Shown piece after piece: positions 4,436 through 14,348 of a DNA stretch of 23,564 nucleotides; the stretch's first letter is position 1; each line of letters opens with the position of its first letter. The stretch comes from Bacteroidales bacterium (GTDB lineage: Bacteria; Bacteroidota; Bacteroidia; Bacteroidales; WCHB1-69), in NCBI GenBank assembly GCA_012519525.1, contig JAAYQB010000102.1:1-23564 (forward strand), given 5' to 3'. The notes beneath the pieces were generated by a model. The model ran no database searches and was not told the DNA's origin. It worked only from the letters and a program-made list of their open reading frames with translations. The position numbers were made by a program, and so were the translations under genes.

Positions 4436-7400
4436 TTAGTTATCTGTTTTAGATGCTAATAAACTTTGATATTCTTCCATTGAGCCGACAATCATATTTT
4501 CATACTCTTTCAGTCCTGTTCCGCAAGGGATGAGGTGTCCGACGATGACATTTTCTTTTAATCCTTCGAGTTCATCGGATTTAGCATGGACAGCAGCTTC
4601 GGTTAAGATTTTGGTTGTTTCTTGGAAAGAAGCAGCCGAAATCCAGCTACGTGTTTGTAGTGAAGCTCGTGTAATTCCTTGTAGTATTTGTTTACTTGTA
4701 GCAGGTTGAGCATCTCTCACTTCCATTTCGGCTTTGTCTTGACGTCTGAGATATGAGTTTTCGTCTCTTAATTCGCGTACGGAAATGATTTGACCTTTTT
4801 GATATTTTATTGAATCGCCGGTATTAAGAATTATTTTTTTATCCCAAATGTAATCATTTTCTTCTTGGAATTCTTGTTTATCGACTAATTCTTCTTCAAG
4901 GAAACGGGTATCGCCCGGATCGACGATTGAAACTTTACGCATCATTTGTCGAACGATAACTTCGAAGTGTTTGTCATTGATTTTCACTCCTTGTAGTCGG
5001 TACACTTCTTGGATTTCGTTTACGATATACTCTTGTACTTTCATAGGTCCTCTGATAGCTAAGATGTCGGCTGGTGTAAGCGCACCTTCCGATAGGGGAG
5101 TTCCTGCATGTACAAAGTCGTTTTCTTGTGCTAAGATTTGCTTTTTCGTTGAGATTAAGTATTTTTTCTCTTCGCCTGTCTTAGAAGTAATGATTACTTC
5201 ACGATTTCCGCGTTTTAATTTTTTACTAAACGATACAACACCGTCTATTTCAGATACTACAGCCGGGTCGGAAGGATTTCTTGCTTCGAATAGCTCCGTA
5301 ACGCGAGGAAGTCCTCCCGTGATGTCGCCTGATTTTCCGAATATACGAGGTATTTTTACTAATATTTTTCCTGCTGTAATAATATCTCCGTCGTTTACTT
5401 CAAGGCGTGCACCTACAGGCATATCGTATTCTTTTATTATTTCGCCGGCTTCGTCTACTATGCGAATAGACGGGTTTTTACCTTTGTGTCTACTTTCAGT
5501 AATTATTTTAGAGGTCATACCTGTTTGCTCGTCTGTTTCGGTTCTGTAGCTAATAGATTCAATAATAGATTCAAAAACAACTTTTCCACTCACTTCCGAT
5601 ATAATTAACGCATTGAAAGGTTCCCAATCGGCGATTAATTCTTCTTTTTCTATTTCGTCGCCTGTTTGTTTATAAAGGAATGAGCCGTAAGGTATATGGT
5701 TAGTAGTTAAAACAATACGTGTTGCTTTGTCTAAAATTCGTAATTCTGCCGAACGTCCTACAACTCTTTGACAAGGTTTTCCGTCTTTTTCTATAGGAAT
5801 AGAACGAAGTTCGTCAATTTCTATTATTCCATCGTATTTTGCTTTGATGTTGTTTTGAATACTCAAACTTCCGGCAGCTCCTCCCACGTGGAAGGTACGC
5901 AATGTAAGCTGTGTTCCCGGTTCACCAATCGATTGTGCTGCAATAACACCGACAGCTTCTCCTTTTTGAACCATTTTAGAGGTGGCAAGGTTGCGTCCAT
6001 AACATTTTGCACATACTCCGTGTTTTGATTCGCATGTTAATACGGAACGGATTTCCATTTCTTCTATGCCTGCATCTTCTATAGCTTTGCTTATTTCTTC
6101 GGTTAATTCTTCGCCGGCTTTTACGATTAATTCTCCTGTTTTCGGATGATAAGTGTCGTGTAAAGCTGTGCGTCCTAATATTCTATCGTATAATGATTCT
6201 ACAATATTATCATTTTTCTTAAGTACATCTACTAAAAGTCCTCTTAATGTTCCGCAGTCTTCTTCGGAAATAATAACATCGTGAGCCACGTCGACAAGCC
6301 TACGGGTTAGATAACCGGCATCAGCAGTTTTAAGTGCTGTGTCGGCTAGACCTTTACGAGCACCGTGTGTTGAAATAAAGTATTCTAATATGGAAAGACC
6401 TTCTTTAAAGTTAGAAAGAATAGGATTTTCAATAATTTCTCCTCCTGCTGCTCCTGCTTTTGTAGGTTTAGCCATTAGACCGCGCATTCCGGATAATTGT
6501 CGAATTTGTTCTTGCGAACCGCGAGCTCCGGAATCGAGCATCATGTATACGGGATTGAAGCCTTGGCGGTCATTAGAGAGTTTTTCTAATAAAATACGAC
6601 TTAATTTAGCGTTGGTATGCGTCCAGATGTCAATAATTTGGTTATAGCGTTCATTATCTGTAATCAAACCGCTATGGTAATTGAATATTACTTCATCTAC
6701 TTGTTTATTCGCATCGGCTATTAAGGTTTGTTTTTCTTCGGGAACGATAACGTCGCCCAAGTTAAAAGAAAGTCCGCCTTTGAATGCCATTTGAAATCCT
6801 AAATCTTTAATGTCGTCAAGGAATTTAGCAGTTTTAGCTGTGCCTGCTTTTTTCAAGATGTTTCCGATAATGTCGCGTAAAGATTTTTTTGTCAGTAATT
6901 CATTGATATAGGGATGTCCTTCCGGAACAACTTCATTGAAAAGAACACGTCCGACAGTGGTTTCAATTATTTCTGTCGTATTATCTCCTTTGATATTTAC
7001 TCTGCATTTGATACGAGCATTCAAATGAACTTTGTTTTCATTATATGCCATAATTACTTCTTCGGGAGAATAAAATAATTTATTTTCTCCTTTAATCGGC
7101 ATAGTATCGGTAGATTTTAACTCTTTGGTCATATAGTACAATCCTAATATCATGTCTTGCGAAGGAACGGTAATAGGAGCGCCGTTGGCAGAGTTCAATA
7201 TGTTGTGAGAAGCTATCATCAGCAGTTGTGCTTCTAAAATAGCAGCATTTCCAAGAGGAACGTGTACAGCCATTTGGTCACCGTCAAAGTCGGCATTAAA
7301 CGCGGTACAAGTTAAGGGGTGTAGTCGGATTGCTTTTCCTTCTACTAATTTGGGTTGGAAGGCTTGTATCCCTAAACGGTGCAATGTAGGAGCACGGTTC

Positions 7401-8707
7401 AACAATACGGGATGTCCTTTTAAAATATTTTCTAAGATATCCCATATCACGGAATCTTTTCTGTCGACAATTTTTTTAGCTGATTTTACAGTTTTAACGA
7501 TTCCTCTTTCTAATAATTTTCTGATAATAAATGGCTTAAATAATTCAGAAGCCATTTCTTTCGGAAGTCCGCATTCGTTTAATCGAAGTTCCGGTCCTAC
7601 AACTATTACCGAACGTCCCGAATAGTCAACACGTTTTCCTAATAAATTTTGACGAAAACGTCCTTGTTTTCCTTTCAAACTATCGGATAAAGACTTAAGG
7701 ACTCTTGTGTCTGATTTATAAGCATTTGCTTTACGTGAGTTGTCAAATAGTGAATCTACCGCTTCTTGCAACATACGTTTTTCATTACGCATAATTACAT
7801 CGGGAGCTTTGATATCCATTAATCTTTTTAGACGATTGTTACGGATAATAACTCTGCGATACAATTCATTTAAATCGGAAGTAGCAAAACGACCTCCGTC
7901 CAAAGGTACCAATGGTCGTAGTTCGGGAGGCATAACAGGGATAACTTTCATTATCATCCATTCCGGCTTGTTTTCAATTCTTTTTCGACTATCTCTAAAA
8001 GCTTCAAAAACATGTAAACGTTTGAGAATGTCTTGTTTTCTTTGTTGCGAAGTCTCTGTGCTTGCCCTGTATCGTAAGTCGAAAGATTCTTTATCGATAT
8101 CTATTTGAGCAATAATGTCTAAAACAGCTTCGGCACCCATTTTAGCGATAAATTTATTGGGGTCGCTATCTTCTAATAAGGGATTTTCTTTAGGGATTCT
8201 ATCGAGTACTTCATAGTATTCTTCTTCGGATAAAAGGTCTAATTTATTAATGCCGAGTTCTTGGGCGACACCGGCTTGTACAACAACAAGTTTTTCATAA
8301 TAAATGACTGCTTCCAAAGCTTTTGAAGGCATTCCTACAAAAGCCCCAAGTTTATTGGGGAGTGATTTGAAAAACCAGATATGGGCAATAGGAATCACTA
8401 ATTGAATGTGTCCCATTCGTTCTCTTCTTACTTTTCTTTCAGTAACTTCAACACCGCAATGGTCGCATACAATTCCTTTATAACGAATTCGTTTATATTT
8501 TCCGCAATGACATTCCCAGTCTTTTACCGGACCGAAAATGCGTTCGCAAAACAGTCCGTCACGTTCTGCTCTATAAGTGCGGTAATTGATGGTTTCAGGT
8601 TTTGTAACTTCTCCTTTTGATTGTTCGAATATTATTTCGGGAGAAGCTAAACTAATTGTAATTTTTGAAAAATCTTTTCTTATATTTGTGTCTTTTCTAA
8701 ATGCCAT
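4436..8707 (-). CDS. rpoC: DNA-directed RNA polymerase subunit beta'
   Basis: The product is 1423 residues, normal for Bacteroidota. It forms the catalytic half of RNA polymerase together with RpoB. The N-terminal zinc site is Cys66, Cys68, Cys81 and Cys84 (CHCGK...CDHCG). The lid/rudder region has GKRVDYSGRSVIVVGPEL. The active site is NADFDGDQ at 471-478, with Asp473, Asp475 and Asp477 holding the catalytic magnesium. The bridge helix (ADTALKTADAGYLTRR), the second zinc site (EEDCGT with CESKHGVCAKC) and the trigger loop (GEPGTQLTLRTFHVGG) are all present. The gene lies 51 bp after rpoB and 1 nt before the DUF3467 gene. Nothing appears broken or truncated. Confidence 0.99.
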   Translation of the reverse strand: MAFRKDTNIRKDFSKITISLASPEIIFEQSKGEVTKPETINYRTYRAERDGLFCERIFGPVKDWECHCGKYKRIRYKGIVCDHCGVEVTERKVRRERMGHIQLVIPIAHIWFFKSLPNKLGAFVGMPSKALEAVIYYEKLVVVQAGVAQELGINKLDLLSEEEYYEVLDRIPKENPLLEDSDPNKFIAKMGAEAVLDIIAQIDIDKESFDLRYRASTETSQQRKQDILKRLHVFEAFRDSRKRIENKPEWMIMKVIPVMPPELRPLVPLDGGRFATSDLNELYRRVIIRNNRLKRLMDIKAPDVIMRNEKRMLQEAVDSLFDNSRKANAYKSDTRVLKSLSDSLKGKQGRFRQNLLGKRVDYSGRSVIVVGPELRLNECGLPKEMASELFKPFIIRKLLERGIVKTVKSAKKIVDRKDSVIWDILENILKGHPVLLNRAPTLHRLGIQAFQPKLVEGKAIRLHPLTCTAFNADFDGDQMAVHVPLGNAAILEAQLLMIASHNILNSANGAPITVPSQDMILGLYYMTKELKSTDTMPIKGENKLFYSPEEVIMAYNENKVHLNARIKCRVNIKGDNTTEIIETTVGRVLFNEVVPEGHPYINELLTKKSLRDIIGNILKKAGTAKTAKFLDDIKDLGFQMAFKGGLSFNLGDVIVPEEKQTLIADANKQVDEVIFNYHSGLITDNERYNQIIDIWTHTNAKLSRILLEKLSNDRQGFNPVYMMLDSGARGSQEQIRQLSGMRGLMAKPTKAGAAGGEIIENPILSNFKEGLSILEYFISTHGARKGLADTALKTADAGYLTRRLVDVAHDVIISEEDCGTLRGLLVDVLKKNDNIVESLYDRILGRTALHDTYHPKTGELIVKAGEELTEEISKAIEDAGIEEMEIRSVLTCESKHGVCAKCYGRNLATSKMVQKGEAVGVIAAQSIGEPGTQLTLRTFHVGGAAGSLSIQNNIKAKYDGIIEIDELRSIPIEKDGKPCQRVVGRSAELRILDKATRIVLTTNHIPYGSFLYKQTGDEIEKEELIADWEPFNALIISEVSGKVVFESIIESISYRTETDEQTGMTSKIITESRHKGKNPSIRIVDEAGEIIKEYDMPVGARLEVNDGDIITAGKILVKIPRIFGKSGDITGGLPRVTELFEARNPSDPAVVSEIDGVVSFSKKLKRGNREVIITSKTGEEKKYLISTKKQILAQENDFVHAGTPLSEGALTPADILAIRGPMKVQEYIVNEIQEVYRLQGVKINDKHFEVIVRQMMRKVSIVDPGDTRFLEEELVDKQEFQEENDYIWDKKIILNTGDSIKYQKGQIISVRELRDENSYLRRQDKAEMEVRDAQPATSKQILQGITRASLQTRSWISAASFQETTKILTEAAVHAKSDELEGLKENVIVGHLIPCGTGLKEYENMIVGSMEEYQSLLASKTDN

Positions 8708-8758
8708 GAGTTTTTATTTTTTTCTAAAAAAATTTAAAATTAAATTAAACATAGTAAA

Positions 8759-11700
8759 TTATTCAAAAGTTACATTTAAACATAAACTTTTTAATTCGTT
8801 TACTAGAACATTAAAAGATTCCGGTAGGTTAGGAGTCGGCATATTATCGCCTTTTACGATTGCTTCGTATGCCTTGGCTCTTCCTACTACGTCGTCTGAT
8901 TTAACAGTGAGAATTTCTTGTAAAATATTAGAAGCACCAAAAGCTTCGAGAGCCCAAACTTCCATTTCTCCAAAACGTTGTCCTCCGAATTGTGCTTTTC
9001 CGCCTAAAGGTTGTTGAGTTATCAATGAATAAGGTCCTATAGAGCGTGCGTGCATCTTATCGTCAACAAGGTGGTGCAGTTTCATCATATAGATACAGCC
9101 TACGGTAACCGTTTGGTCGAAACGTTCACCTGTTCCTCCGTCGTATAGATAAATGTTTCCGTTTTCGGGTAATTCTGCTTTTTTAAGGTATTCGTTGACT
9201 TGTTCGATGTCGGCACCATCAAAAATAGGTGTTTCAAATTGTACGCCTAGTTTTTTACCTGCCCATCCAAGGATAGTTTCATAAATCTGACCGATATTCA
9301 TACGCGAAGGTACTCCTAATGGATTGAGGACAATGTCGACAGGAGTTCCGTCTTCCATAAAAGGCATATCTTCTTCACGGACAATGCGAGCTACAATACC
9401 TTTATTTCCGTGTCGTCCGGCCATTTTATCGCCGATTTTTAGTTTTCGTTTATTGGCAATATATACTTTTGCCATTTGAATAATACCGGCAGGAAGTTCA
9501 TCGCCGATAGTGATGGCAAATTTTTTGCGTGTATATTGGGCGTTTAATATTCTGATTTTTTCGTTATAATTAGAAACAACTTGCATTACTAAATTATTAA
9601 CTTTAGCATCGGTTGTCCATCCCGTTAAAACAGCAGTATGGAAATCTATTTGGTTTAATACTCTTTGAGAAAATTTAACTCCTTTAGCTACAAATACGTT
9701 ATTCATATTATCGCGTACACCGTGAGATAATTTTCCTTCTAAAATTTTATATAATTTTAAAATTAATTTTTCTCTTAATGCTTCACATTCTTTTTCGTGT
9801 TGTTGTTCAATTTCTTTAACGGTGTCTTTTTCTTTTATTTTTCTTTTTTGAGTTTTTACCGTACGCGAGAAAAGACGATTATCTAAGACGACTCCTTCCA
9901 TAGATGGAGGTGCTTTTAAGGAAGCATCTTTCACATCGCCTGCTTTATCGCCAAAGATAGCTCTTAATAATTTTTCTTCGGGAGTAGGATAGGATTCGCC
10001 TTTCGGAGTGATTTTTCCGATTAAGATATCTCCTTCTTTAACATATGCTCCAACGCGAATAATTCCGTTTTCGTCTAAATCTTTTGTTACATCCGAACTT
10101 ACGTTAGGAATATCGTTGGTTAGCTCTTCAATTCCACGTTTCGTATCTCTTACTTCCAACGTGAATTCTTCAATATGGATAGAGGTGAAAATATCTTCTT
10201 TTACAACTTTTTCAGAAATAACAATAGCGTCTTCAAAGTTATATCCTTTCCAAGGCATGAATGCTACCATTAGATTTTTTCCTAAAGCCAATTCTCCTTG
10301 TTTTGTTCCGTATCCTTCTGTAAGCACTTGTCCTTTTGTAACTTTTTGTCCTTTTTTGACTATAGGAACAATATTTATGGCTGTGCTTTGATTGGTGCGT
10401 TGAAATTTAGTAAGATAATAAATGCTGATATTTGAATCAAAACTAACGAGTTCTTCTTTTGGAGTTCTATCGTATTTAATGCGAATTTGAGAGGCGTCAA
10501 CATATTCTACAACGCCATCTTTTTCGGCATATATTTGAGAACGAGAACACTTTGCGACTTTATCTTCAATGCCTGTTCCGACTATTGGTGCTTCTGCTTT
10601 TAATAGAGGTACAGCTTGACGCATCATGTTTGAGCCCATTAAAGCACGGTTGGCGTCGTCGTGTTCTAAGAAAGGAATTAAAGAAGCGGTTATAGAAGTA
10701 ATTTGATTAGGAGCAACGTCAACAGCTTCTACTTCTTCCGGTGTTACAATAGGGAAATCGGCAGATAGTCTGGCTTTTATTCTTTGTCCGTTAAAAACTC
10801 CTTTTTCACTGTCAATATTTTCAGTTGCTTGAGCAATGGTAAGATCTTCTTCTTCTTCAGCACTTAAATAAACCGGTGGTTGATCATAAAGAATTTTACC
10901 GTTTTCTACTTTTATATAAGGGGTTTCAATAAATCCTAAACGGTTTATTTTCGCATATACGCATAAAGAAGAGATAAGACCGATATTAGGTCCTTCGGGG
11001 GTTTCTATTGTACATAAACGTCCATAGTGTGTGTAGTGTACGTCTCGGACTTCAAAACCGGCTCTTTCACGCGATAAACCTCCTTGTCCTAAAGCTGAAA
11101 TTCTTCTTTTGTGCGTAATTTCTGCTAAGGGATTGGTTTGATCCATAAATTGAGAAAGTGCGTTGGTTCCAAAGAATGAGTTAATAACCGAAGATAAAGT
11201 TTTGGCATTAATAAGGTCGGCAGGGGTAAACAATTCGTTATTGCGAACGTTCATCCTATCTCGAATAGTACGAGCCATACGCGACATACCAATGCTGAAT
11301 AAACTGGTTAATTGTTCGCCTACAGTTCTAACTCTTCGATTGCTAAGGTGGTCTATATCATCAACTTCTGCTTTTGAATTAATAAGTTCAATTAAGTATT
11401 TAACAATGGCTATAATGTCTTCTTTTGTTAAAATGCGAACATCTGTCGGAATGTTTAATTCTAACTTTTTATTAATTCTGAATCTTCCCATTTCTCCTAA
11501 GTCGTAGCGTTTTTCAGAGAAGAATAATCTTTCAAACACCGAACGAGCAGTTTCTTCGTCAGGAGGTGCAGTATTGCGTAATTGGAAGTAAATATATTCG
11601 ATAGCTTGTTTTTCGGAATTAGCAGGGTCTTTTTGTAAAGTGTTGAATATAACAGAATAATCAGAAGAATCCTCCTCTGTTTTATGAATAAAAATAGTTT

Positions 11701-12562
11701 TTATTCCGTTGTTTACTATTAAATTAATGTGTTTTTCTTCTAAAATAGATTCTCTTTCTATTAGAATTTCCGTACGTGGGATAGTAACTACTTCTCCTGT
11801 TTCTTCATCAACAAAGTCTTCGTTCCAAGTTTTAACGATACGAGCTGCTAATTTTTGACCAAGCAATTTTTTCAAATTCGATTTAGTTGCTTTTTCTTCT
11901 TTTGCCATATTGAATATGGTAAGGATATCTTTATCGGTTTCATATCCTATGGCACGCAGTAATGTCGTTACAGGCAATTTCTTTTTTCTGTCGATGTAAG
12001 CATACATTACATTTGAAATATCAGTCGTAAATTCAATCCACGATCCTTTGAAGGGGATAATACGAGCTGAGTATAGTTTTGTTCCATTAGTATGGTACGA
12101 TAGTCCGAAAAACACACCCGGTGATCTATGTAATTGAGAAACAACTACTCTTTCAGCACCATTGATAATAAAAGTACCTTTATCCGTCATATAGGGAACG
12201 AGTCCTAAATAGACTTCTTGAATAATGGTCTCAAAATCTTCATGATCTACGTCTGTACAATAAAGTTTTAGTTTAGCTTTAAGAGTAACACTATAGGTTA
12301 ATCCTCTTTCTAAGCATTCTGTTGTTGAGTAGCGGGGTGCATCAACAAAATAATCTAAAAATTCAAGTACAAAATTATTTTGAGTGTCAGATATAGGAAA
12401 GTTTTCTTGAAAAACCTTGTATAGTCCCTCTTGGCATCTTAACTCCGGACTAGTATTTAATTGAAAAAAATCTCTGAATGATTTTAGTTGAATATCTAAA
12501 AAATCGGGATATTCAAATTGTGCCGATGAGGCAAAGCTTATTCGTTTTGTATTATTAACCAA
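8759..12562 (-). CDS. rpoB: DNA-directed RNA polymerase subunit beta
   Basis: The 1267-residue beta subunit spans the expected N-terminus (YPDFLDIQLKSFRDFF) to the C-terminal clamp. It includes KIGDKMAGRHGNKG and the LGKNLMVAFMPWKGYNFEDA segment that carry catalytic-site lysines. The rifampicin-pocket residues matching E. coli Asp516, His526 and Ser531 are wild type (Asp474, His484, Ser489). However, the positions matching E. coli Pro535 and Pro560 are Gln493 and Thr518. The only plausible in-frame start is TTG at 12562: an in-frame TAA lies 12 nt upstream, and no ATG occurs before conserved sequence. A terminator-like hairpin lies between rplL and this gene and could set the rpoBC to r-protein ratio. 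Confidence 0.98.
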   Translation of the reverse strand: MVNNTKRISFASSAQFEYPDFLDIQLKSFRDFFQLNTSPELRCQEGLYKVFQENFPISDTQNNFVLEFLDYFVDAPRYSTTECLERGLTYSVTLKAKLKLYCTDVDHEDFETIIQEVYLGLVPYMTDKGTFIINGAERVVVSQLHRSPGVFFGLSYHTNGTKLYSARIIPFKGSWIEFTTDISNVMYAYIDRKKKLPVTTLLRAIGYETDKDILTIFNMAKEEKATKSNLKKLLGQKLAARIVKTWNEDFVDEETGEVVTIPRTEILIERESILEEKHINLIVNNGIKTIFIHKTEEDSSDYSVIFNTLQKDPANSEKQAIEYIYFQLRNTAPPDEETARSVFERLFFSEKRYDLGEMGRFRINKKLELNIPTDVRILTKEDIIAIVKYLIELINSKAEVDDIDHLSNRRVRTVGEQLTSLFSIGMSRMARTIRDRMNVRNNELFTPADLINAKTLSSVINSFFGTNALSQFMDQTNPLAEITHKRRISALGQGGLSRERAGFEVRDVHYTHYGRLCTIETPEGPNIGLISSLCVYAKINRLGFIETPYIKVENGKILYDQPPVYLSAEEEEDLTIAQATENIDSEKGVFNGQRIKARLSADFPIVTPEEVEAVDVAPNQITSITASLIPFLEHDDANRALMGSNMMRQAVPLLKAEAPIVGTGIEDKVAKCSRSQIYAEKDGVVEYVDASQIRIKYDRTPKEELVSFDSNISIYYLTKFQRTNQSTAINIVPIVKKGQKVTKGQVLTEGYGTKQGELALGKNLMVAFMPWKGYNFEDAIVISEKVVKEDIFTSIHIEEFTLEVRDTKRGIEELTNDIPNVSSDVTKDLDENGIIRVGAYVKEGDILIGKITPKGESYPTPEEKLLRAIFGDKAGDVKDASLKAPPSMEGVVLDNRLFSRTVKTQKRKIKEKDTVKEIEQQHEKECEALREKLILKLYKILEGKLSHGVRDNMNNVFVAKGVKFSQRVLNQIDFHTAVLTGWTTDAKVNNLVMQVVSNYNEKIRILNAQYTRKKFAITIGDELPAGIIQMAKVYIANKRKLKIGDKMAGRHGNKGIVARIVREEDMPFMEDGTPVDIVLNPLGVPSRMNIGQIYETILGWAGKKLGVQFETPIFDGADIEQVNEYLKKAELPENGNIYLYDGGTGERFDQTVTVGCIYMMKLHHLVDDKMHARSIGPYSLITQQPLGGKAQFGGQRFGEMEVWALEAFGASNILQEILTVKSDDVVGRAKAYEAIVKGDNMPTPNLPESFNVLVNELKSLCLNVTFE

Positions 12563-12617
12563 TGTTATAGTTTTTTAATGTTTACGATAAGAAAAATTTA
12601 AAGAACGTTAATTTTTT

Positions 12618-12655
12618 AAAAAATACATATAAGATTCCGAAGAATCTTATATGTA
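12618..12655 (-). terminator. UUCG-capped hairpin with U-tract between rplL and rpoB
   Basis: A perfect 14-bp stem (12624-12637 with 12642-12655) closes a loop that reads TTCG on the minus strand, with C and G as the closing pair. This is the very stable cUUCGg tetraloop. Six T residues follow directly on the minus strand (12618-12623). It lies 16 bp past the rplL stop and 55 bp before rpoB. E. coli has a partial terminator at the same place, and no promoter box is visible between hairpin and rpoB. I therefore infer an attenuator rather than a full stop. Confidence 0.85.
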
Positions 12656-12671
12656 AAAAGATGATAATGTA

Positions 12672-13055
12672 TTATTTAATTTCTACTTCGGCTCCAATTT
12701 CTTCCAAAGATTTTTTCAGTCCTTCTGCTTCGTCTTTGGTAATACCTTCTTTTAATGGTTTTGGAGCTGCATCAACTAATTCTTTTGCTTCTTTTAAGCC
12801 AAGACTAGTTAATTCTTTTACTAACTTAACAACAGCTAATTTTTGAGCACCTGCTGCTTTTAAGATAACATCAAAAGATGTTTTTTCTTCTGCTGCTTCG
12901 GCTGCTGCTGCTCCGCCGGCTACTGCCGGACCTGCTACTACTGCTGCCGCTGCCGGCTCTATTCCGTACTCTTCTTTTAAAATTTGTGCTAATTCATTAA
13001 CTTCTTTAACTGTTAAGTTAACTAATTGTTCTGCAAAAGCTTTTAAATCTGCCAT
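12672..13055 (-). CDS. rplL: 50S ribosomal protein L7/L12
   Basis: The 127-residue stalk protein has an N-terminal dimerisation domain (about 1-32). An Ala/Gly/Val-rich flexible hinge follows (about 33-53). The C-terminal domain contains KLAVVKLVKELTSLGLKEAK (73-92) and LVDAAPKPLKEGI, which contact elongation factors. The length is normal. The gene follows rplJ by 45 bp, as in most bacteria, and L12 dimers bind the L10 C-terminal helix. A strong hairpin follows the stop. Confidence 0.98.
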   Translation of the reverse strand: MADLKAFAEQLVNLTVKEVNELAQILKEEYGIEPAAAAVVAGPAVAGGAAAAEAAEEKTSFDVILKAAGAQKLAVVKLVKELTSLGLKEAKELVDAAPKPLKEGITKDEAEGLKKSLEEIGAEVEIK

Positions 13056-13100
13056 TTTTTTTATTTTTTTTAAATTGTTTTTTTTACTTTATTGAATTAA

Positions 13101-13616
13101 TTATTTTTCCGAGAGAGTTTTTATGATACCGGCTAATTTACCGCCTCCCGATTGTAATGCTGAAATTACATTTTTAGCAGGAGATTGTAGAATGCCGATA
13201 ATATCTCCAATAAGTTCCTCTCTCGATTTGAGATGGTATAAAACATCTATTTGATTGTCTCCTAAATAAATTGATTGCTCAATATAGGCTGCTTTTAAAG
13301 CAGGAATAGGAAACTTGTTACGAAAATCTTTAATTACTCTTGCCGGAACATTACTTGTTTCAGACAACATAATTGCAGAATTTCCGTGCAATGCTGGATA
13401 CATTTCCGAATAATCCGTTTCTAATTGTTCCATGGCTTTCTTTAAAAGAGTATTTTTTACTACTTTTAATTTTACGCCTCTACGAAAACAAAGTCTTCGC
13501 AATTCGTTACTTCTAGCAACGGTTAATCCAGTTAGATCAGCTACATAGATGTTATTATAACTTGATAATAGACTTGCTATTTCATTGATGATTTTATTTT
13601 TTTCTTCTTTTCGCAT
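13101..13616 (-). CDS. rplJ: 50S ribosomal protein L10
   Basis: The 171-residue L10 starts MRKEEKNKIINEI and contains YVADLTGLTV, then KLKVVKNTLLKKAM, the rRNA-binding part. A C-terminal helix (SALQSGGGKLAGIIKTLSEK) carries L12 dimers. L10 anchors the stalk on 23S rRNA. In E. coli, L10-L12 represses its own leader. Here only 9 bp separate rplA and rplJ, so any such leader would have to overlap rplA. I saw no obvious structured leader. Confidence 0.98.
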   Translation of the reverse strand: MRKEEKNKIINEIASLLSSYNNIYVADLTGLTVARSNELRRLCFRRGVKLKVVKNTLLKKAMEQLETDYSEMYPALHGNSAIMLSETSNVPARVIKDFRNKFPIPALKAAYIEQSIYLGDNQIDVLYHLKSREELIGDIIGILQSPAKNVISALQSGGGKLAGIIKTLSEK

Positions 13617-13625
13617 AATAAATGA

Positions 13626-14321
13626 TTATAATGTAACTGATTTCACATCTACTTGCACGCCTGAACTCATAGTGCTTGATAAGTAAATGCTTTTAATATA
13701 AGTCCCTTTAGCAGCCGTAGGTTTTAATTTGATAATAGATTGGAGGATTTCTTTTGCGTTATCAATAATTTTATCATTTGTAAATGATACTTTTGCGATA
13801 GCGGCATGAATAATTCCATGTTTATCAACTTTAAAATCTATTTTTCCGGCTTTTACTTCTTCTACTGCTTTCGCAATATCCATAGTAACGGTACCTGTTT
13901 TAGGATTAGGCATAAGACCTCGTGGTCCTAATATTTTTCCCAATGCGCCTATTTTAGACATAATATTGGGCATTGTAATGATTACGTCCACATCGGTCCA
14001 TCCTTCTTTGATTTTTTGGATGTATTCGTCCAAACCAACATAATCGGCTCCCGCAGCTTTAGCTTCGTCTTCTTTTTCAGGGGAGACGAGAGCAAGCACT
14101 CGTTTTACTTTTCCCGTGCCATGCGGTAATGTAACAATACCTCTCACCATTTGATTGGCTTTTCGTGGGTCAACGCCTAATCGAACGTCGATATCTACTG
14201 AAGCATCAAATTTGGTATAGGTAATGTCTTTCATAACTTGAACTGCATCGGCTAAAGCATATAGTTTTGATAAATCATGTTTTGCCAAAGCCTCTTTGCG
14301 TTTCTTTGATATCTTTGCCAT
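13626..14321 (-). CDS. rplA: 50S ribosomal protein L1
   Basis: The 231-residue protein shows the L1 signatures VDIDVRLGVDPRKANQMVRG, TLPHGTGK, and IGALGKILGPRGLMPNPKTG in the middle. L1 binds helices 76-78 of 23S rRNA, moves the deacylated tRNA at the E site, and in many bacteria represses its own rplKA transcript. The gene lies 27 bp after rplK and has a standard ATG. Confidence 0.98.
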   Translation of the reverse strand: MAKISKKRKEALAKHDLSKLYALADAVQVMKDITYTKFDASVDIDVRLGVDPRKANQMVRGIVTLPHGTGKVKRVLALVSPEKEDEAKAAGADYVGLDEYIQKIKEGWTDVDVIITMPNIMSKIGALGKILGPRGLMPNPKTGTVTMDIAKAVEEVKAGKIDFKVDKHGIIHAAIAKVSFTNDKIIDNAKEILQSIIKLKPTAAKGTYIKSIYLSSTMSSGVQVDVKSVTL

Positions 14322-14348
14322 TTTTTGATTTTTTGTGTTTTTAAAGAA

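Noticed and set aside
4971..8108. Several + strand open frames of 86-192 codons inside rpoC
   Set aside because: They are antisense shadows of rpoC, with low-complexity translations and no recognisable domains.
13056..13100. Terminator between rplJ and rplL
   Set aside because: The gap is rich in T-runs but contains no stem of useful length.
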